The notes under the pieces were generated by a model. That model ran no database searches. It saw nothing but the letters and a program-made list of their open reading frames with translations, and was not told where the DNA came from. From Microbispora amethystogenes (GTDB lineage Bacteria; Actinomycetota; Actinomycetes; Streptosporangiales; Streptosporangiaceae), in the NCBI RefSeq assembly GCF_016863015.1, contig NZ_BOOB01000003.1:248001-312000 (forward strand): 64,000 nucleotides of DNA, in the 5' to 3' direction. Position numbers and translations under genes: made by a program. Shown in pieces: positions 61,334-64,000 of this stretch (its first letter is position 1; each line of letters opens with the position of its first letter).

Positions 61334-61939
61334 ATGTTCGCGGCGCTCACCGGGCTCGGGCTGTCGACCGCGGCCGGGCTCAACGCGTACATCCCGTTGC
61401 TGCTCGTCGGCGTGCTGGCGCGCGTGACCGACGCGGTACGGCTGCCGCACGAGTACGCCTGGCTGTCCGACACCTGGGTCCTCGCGATCATCGCGGTGCT
61501 GCTGGTCGCCGAGTTCGTCCTCGACAAGGTGCCGGTGGTCGACCACGTCAACGACCTGATCCAGACGGCGGTGCGGCCGGCGTCCGGAGGGGTGGTCTTC
61601 AGCGCCACGGCCGCCGCGGCCAAAGTCGACAACTCGGCCTGGATGGCCGATCACCCGGCGGTGGGCTGGATTCTGGGCATCGCGGTGGCCCTCGCCGTGC
61701 ATCTGCTCAAGGCCGGGGCCCGGCCGGTGGTCAACGCCACGACGGCCGGTGTGGGCGCACCGGTGGTGAGCACCGTCGAGGACGTCGGCTCGATCGGGAT
61801 GAGCCTGATCGCGATCTTCCTGCCGGTGCTCGTCGTGGTGGCGCTGGCCGTGCTGGCGTTCGTCGCCTGGCGGGTGCTGCGCCGCGTACGGCGCTTCAGG
61901 GAGGCACGCCGCGCCCGTGCCGCGTCCCCGCCCATCTGA
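61334..61939 (+). CDS. DUF4126 family membrane protein
   Basis: The 201-residue polytopic protein matches DUF4126: 'GLGLSTAAGLNAYIPLLLVG', 'EFVLDKVPVVDHVNDLIQT' and 'PVVNATTAGVGAPVVSTVED'. About five TM segments and an Arg-rich C-terminus are seen. The function is unknown. GAGGAGG at 61321-61327 fixes ATG 61334, although the frame is open upstream. Confidence 0.85.
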   Translation: MFAALTGLGLSTAAGLNAYIPLLLVGVLARVTDAVRLPHEYAWLSDTWVLAIIAVLLVAEFVLDKVPVVDHVNDLIQTAVRPASGGVVFSATAAAAKVDNSAWMADHPAVGWILGIAVALAVHLLKAGARPVVNATTAGVGAPVVSTVEDVGSIGMSLIAIFLPVLVVVALAVLAFVAWRVLRRVRRFREARRARAASPPI

Positions 61940-62042
61940 CCCCCACGCCGCCCATCCGACCTCCTGCCGCGCCCGGGCCCGCCCCGACGGCGGCCAGGTC
62001 CGAGCCGGCTCTGGGCCGGGCGTGAACCCGCCGGAGGGCGGC

Positions 62043-62630
62043 TCAGCCCATGAACTGGCTCAGGTCCAGGTCGATGTCCACGTCGAACCCCGCGTAGGTG
62101 ACGAGGCGCTTGCGGTGGATGCCCGTCGGCACGTACGCCTTGACGCTCGGCTCCAGTTCGAACGTGTACGCGACGGCGTGCTGGTCCTCCTGCTCTATCC
62201 GCCAGAGGTATCTGATCCCGGCGTTCGAGTACTTGATCGGCTTTGTCACCCTGTCCCTCTCCGCCGACTCAGGAGAGACCACCTCGACCACGAGATGAAC
62301 CTCCTCCGGGCGGTACCAGGTCCTCCGCAGGTCCGAGAGCGCTTCCCGCCTGAGGACGAGGACGTCGGGTTCCGGTCGCTGGCGCGGCCCCAGCGTCACC
62401 GACATCTCCCTGGCGACCGCGAGATGACCCGGCGGGTGGATGCCATGGTCGCGGTCGGTCAGCAACGTGACCATGAGCATGTGGAAGGCGCTTTGGGGAG
62501 CTCTGAAGACGAGGGCGCCGTCGATCAGTTCGACATGGCGGGGTGCGCCGGGGGGAAGGTGATCGAGCATGTCGGCGGTCCACCCGCCGGGCGGGCCGGG
62601 ATGGAACCACTCGGGCAGAGCCACGGCCAT
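62043..62630 (-). CDS. Uma2-family (DUF820) PD-(D/E)xK nuclease-fold protein
   Basis: The 195-residue protein has the Uma2 core: the Asp in 'RPEPDVLVLR', Glu-x-x in 'LVVEVVSPES' and Lys in 'RDRVTKPIKYSNAGI', followed by 'RYLWRIE'. This is a nuclease-fold family hugely expanded in actinobacteria and cyanobacteria, with unproven function. ATG 62630 is preferred, because family members typically start 'MAVALPEWF' and GAGGAA lies upstream; GTG 62660 in frame is possible. Confidence 0.88.
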   Translation of the reverse strand: MAVALPEWFHPGPPGGWTADMLDHLPPGAPRHVELIDGALVFRAPQSAFHMLMVTLLTDRDHGIHPPGHLAVAREMSVTLGPRQRPEPDVLVLRREALSDLRRTWYRPEEVHLVVEVVSPESAERDRVTKPIKYSNAGIRYLWRIEQEDQHAVAYTFELEPSVKAYVPTGIHRKRLVTYAGFDVDIDLDLSQFMG

Positions 62631-62716
62631 CCCGTATTCCTCTCGTCCCCGGACGGTCACCTGTCATCACGATCCTGGCATGGTTCGTGACCGTGGGTGA
62701 TCGTTTTCGGGGAGGG

Positions 62717-63403
62717 TCAGGACAGGGGGGCGGGTCGGCCTGCGGGGTGGGGTGGGGAGAGCGGGGTGCGGGCGATCGCGGAGGGGCTGTGCCAGCCGAC
62801 GCCGGGGGAGTGGCGGCGGACGACCTTGGCGGGCACGCCGGCGATCACCGAGTGGTCCGGGAACTCGCCGCGTACGACCGCGCCGCCCGCGACCACCGAC
62901 TGGCGGCCGATCCGGGTCCCGGGCAGGATGATCGCCCCGGTGCCGATCCAGGATCCCGAGCCGATCGAGACCGGCCTGTTGCGCGGCCACTGGCGGCCGA
63001 TGGGAGTCTCGGGGTCGTCGTACACGTGGTTCTGGTCGGTGATGTAGACGTAGGGGCCGGTGAACACGTCGTCGCCGATGTCGATCGACTGGTGGCCGAC
63101 GATGTGGCTGCCCCGGCCGATCGAGCAGCCCCCGCCGATGCGGACGATCGGGTCAGGGCCCAGGTCCACGCCGGGCCCCATGCCGGCCGAGATCGAGACG
63201 CGCTCCCCGACCAGCGTGTGCGGCCCGATCTCGATCCACTGCTCACCGAAGATCGCGCCCTGCGGGAACGAGATGCACACTCCCTCGCCGAGGCTGCGGA
63301 ACCGGTATCCGCCGGTGGCGGCGGGGGTCACGGCCGCCGCCTCCCGCACGTAGGCCCACCAGCGGTGGACCATGCGGCCGACGGCGCGCTTCACGAACGA
63401 CAT
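62717..63403 (-). CDS. Left-handed beta-helix acyltransferase (hexapeptide family)
   Basis: The 228-residue protein has hexapeptide repeats of the [LIV]-G-x-x-x-x type ('IGGGCSIGRGSHIVGHQSID', 'SWIGTGAIILPGTRIG'). The acetyltransferase loop 'VYITDQNHVYDDP' has a likely catalytic His, and 'VIAGVPAKVVRRH' closes the coil. This fits O-acetyltransferases of the maltose/galactoside or WbbJ type, active as trimers on sugars or glycans. The gene is divergent from pyrG. Confidence 0.9.
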   Translation of the reverse strand: MSFVKRAVGRMVHRWWAYVREAAAVTPAATGGYRFRSLGEGVCISFPQGAIFGEQWIEIGPHTLVGERVSISAGMGPGVDLGPDPIVRIGGGCSIGRGSHIVGHQSIDIGDDVFTGPYVYITDQNHVYDDPETPIGRQWPRNRPVSIGSGSWIGTGAIILPGTRIGRQSVVAGGAVVRGEFPDHSVIAGVPAKVVRRHSPGVGWHSPSAIARTPLSPPHPAGRPAPLS

Positions 63404-63558
63404 AACGCGACAAGTTACCGCTTGGTCGGCTTGTCCCGCTATTGCGGATTAGTGCACGTGACAAGCCCAATGTTGCCCAGCGTTTGATATTCTGAGAGCC
63501 CGTGGGCAGGCGGCGTCCATCCGGAGCGCCGGTTCTACGAACGACCACGGGAGTCTTC

Positions 63559-64000
63559 TTGCGCAGCGCCGCACAAACCAAGCATCTGTTCGTCACCGGC
63601 GGCGTCGCCTCCAGTCTCGGCAAGGGGCTCACGGCCTCCAGCCTCGGGCGCCTCCTCAAGCTTCGCGGTCTCCGCGTCACGATGCAGAAGCTCGACCCCT
63701 ACCTGAACGTCGATCCCGGCACGATGAACCCCTTCCAGCACGGCGAGGTGTTCGTGACCGACGACGGCGCCGAGACCGACCTCGACGTCGGCCACTACGA
63801 GCGGTTCCTCGACACCGAACTGCACGGCTCCGCCAACGTCACCACCGGCCAGGTCTACTCCAACGTCATCGCCAAGGAGCGGCGCGGGGAGTACCTGGGC
63901 GACACCGTCCAGGTGATCCCGCACATCACCAACGAGATCAAGGACCGCATCCGGGGTATGGCCGGGCCGGACGTGGACGTGGTCATCACCGAGGTGGGCG
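63559..64000 (+). CDS. pyrG: CTP synthase, 5' part (continues past the window)
   Basis: The N-terminal 147 residues are present: '[20 protein letters not shown]' (synthetase P-loop), '[20 protein letters not shown]' and '[20 protein letters not shown]', with the Mg-binding carboxylates. The enzyme makes CTP from UTP with glutamine-derived ammonia; the glutaminase domain lies beyond the window. TTG 63559 with GGGAG at 63549-63553 fits the homologous start; GTG 63502 is in the same open frame and cannot be excluded. Confidence 0.95.
   Translation, partial: MRSAAQTKHLFVTGGVASSLGKGLTASSLGRLLKLRGLRVTMQKLDPYLNVDPGTMNPFQHGEVFVTDDGAETDLDVGHYERFLDTELHGSANVTTGQVYSNVIAKERRGEYLGDTVQVIPHITNEIKDRIRGMAGPDVDVVITEVG

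Noticed and set aside
63404-63558. GGCTTGTC/GACAAGCC inverted repeat upstream of pyrG considered as an attenuator
   Set aside because: The arms are 8 bp with a loop of about 25 nt and no U-tract. The pyrG attenuation mechanism known from Firmicutes needs a G-run at the transcript start, which I cannot place here.

Overview
The window is chromosomal DNA of a high-GC actinobacterium. Codon third positions are almost all G or C, GTG and TTG starts are frequent, and several genes appear to be leaderless. The housekeeping order lgt - gltBD - pyk - pdtaR - (liv transporter) - polA - rpsA - coaE - uvrB is the order I remember from Streptomyces coelicolor and, more sparsely, Mycobacterium tuberculosis. 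The mix of accessory families would fit a Streptosporangiales-like organism, but genus cannot be fixed from the sequence alone. No phage, plasmid, CRISPR array or intact insertion sequence was seen.

Layout. 1-8 kb: the tail of a DsbA-like oxidoreductase, a PhyH oxygenase, a single-domain HPF/RaiA protein, an ADP-ribosylglycohydrolase, a tightly overlapping lgt / VIT-family transporter / membrane-anchored protein operon, and a BpsA-like aminopropyltransferase. 8-24.5 kb: gltB and gltD (NADPH glutamate synthase), a secreted subtilase, a DUF2784 protein overlapping a lipoprotein tail to tail, pyruvate kinase, a heterodimeric ABC exporter, a LAGLIDADG/HTH protein beside tRNA-Leu(CAA), and the ANTAR response regulator pdtaR. 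24.7-31.7 kb: a branched-chain amino-acid ABC importer, with livK on the plus strand and livHMGF on the minus strand; LivH carries an extra secreted N-terminal domain. 31.7-39.5 kb: DNA polymerase I, a DUF2127 protein, a polysaccharide deacetylase, ribosomal protein S1, a GNAT acetyltransferase, a 202-bp MITE-like inverted-repeat element, and coaE.

39.5-57.6 kb is an accessory block between coaE and uvrB. It holds an alpha/beta-hydrolase-TetR pair with an operator, and a 1922-residue TIR / degenerate metallophosphoesterase / NACHT / pentapeptide / WD40 protein that looks like a bacterial NLR-type immune receptor. It also holds an ArsB/SLC13-like permease, a TIM-barrel protein divergent from its own TetR across two palindromes, and a biotin-linked operon (bioY - acyl-CoA ligase - atypical thiolase - bioM - bioN). 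An inositol-monophosphatase/cupin pair and an unrecognised two-TM protein complete the block. 57.7-64 kb returns to uvrB, a beta-lactamase-fold serine hydrolase, DUF4126, a Uma2 nuclease-fold protein, a hexapeptide acyltransferase and the start of pyrG.

The main novelty candidates are the TIR-NACHT giant with its apparently dead phosphoesterase module, the thiolase lacking its second catalytic cysteine inside the biotin operon, the MITE-like element, the LAGLIDADG regulator at tRNA-Leu, and the shared TAnnnT-N6-8-start architecture upstream of many genes.
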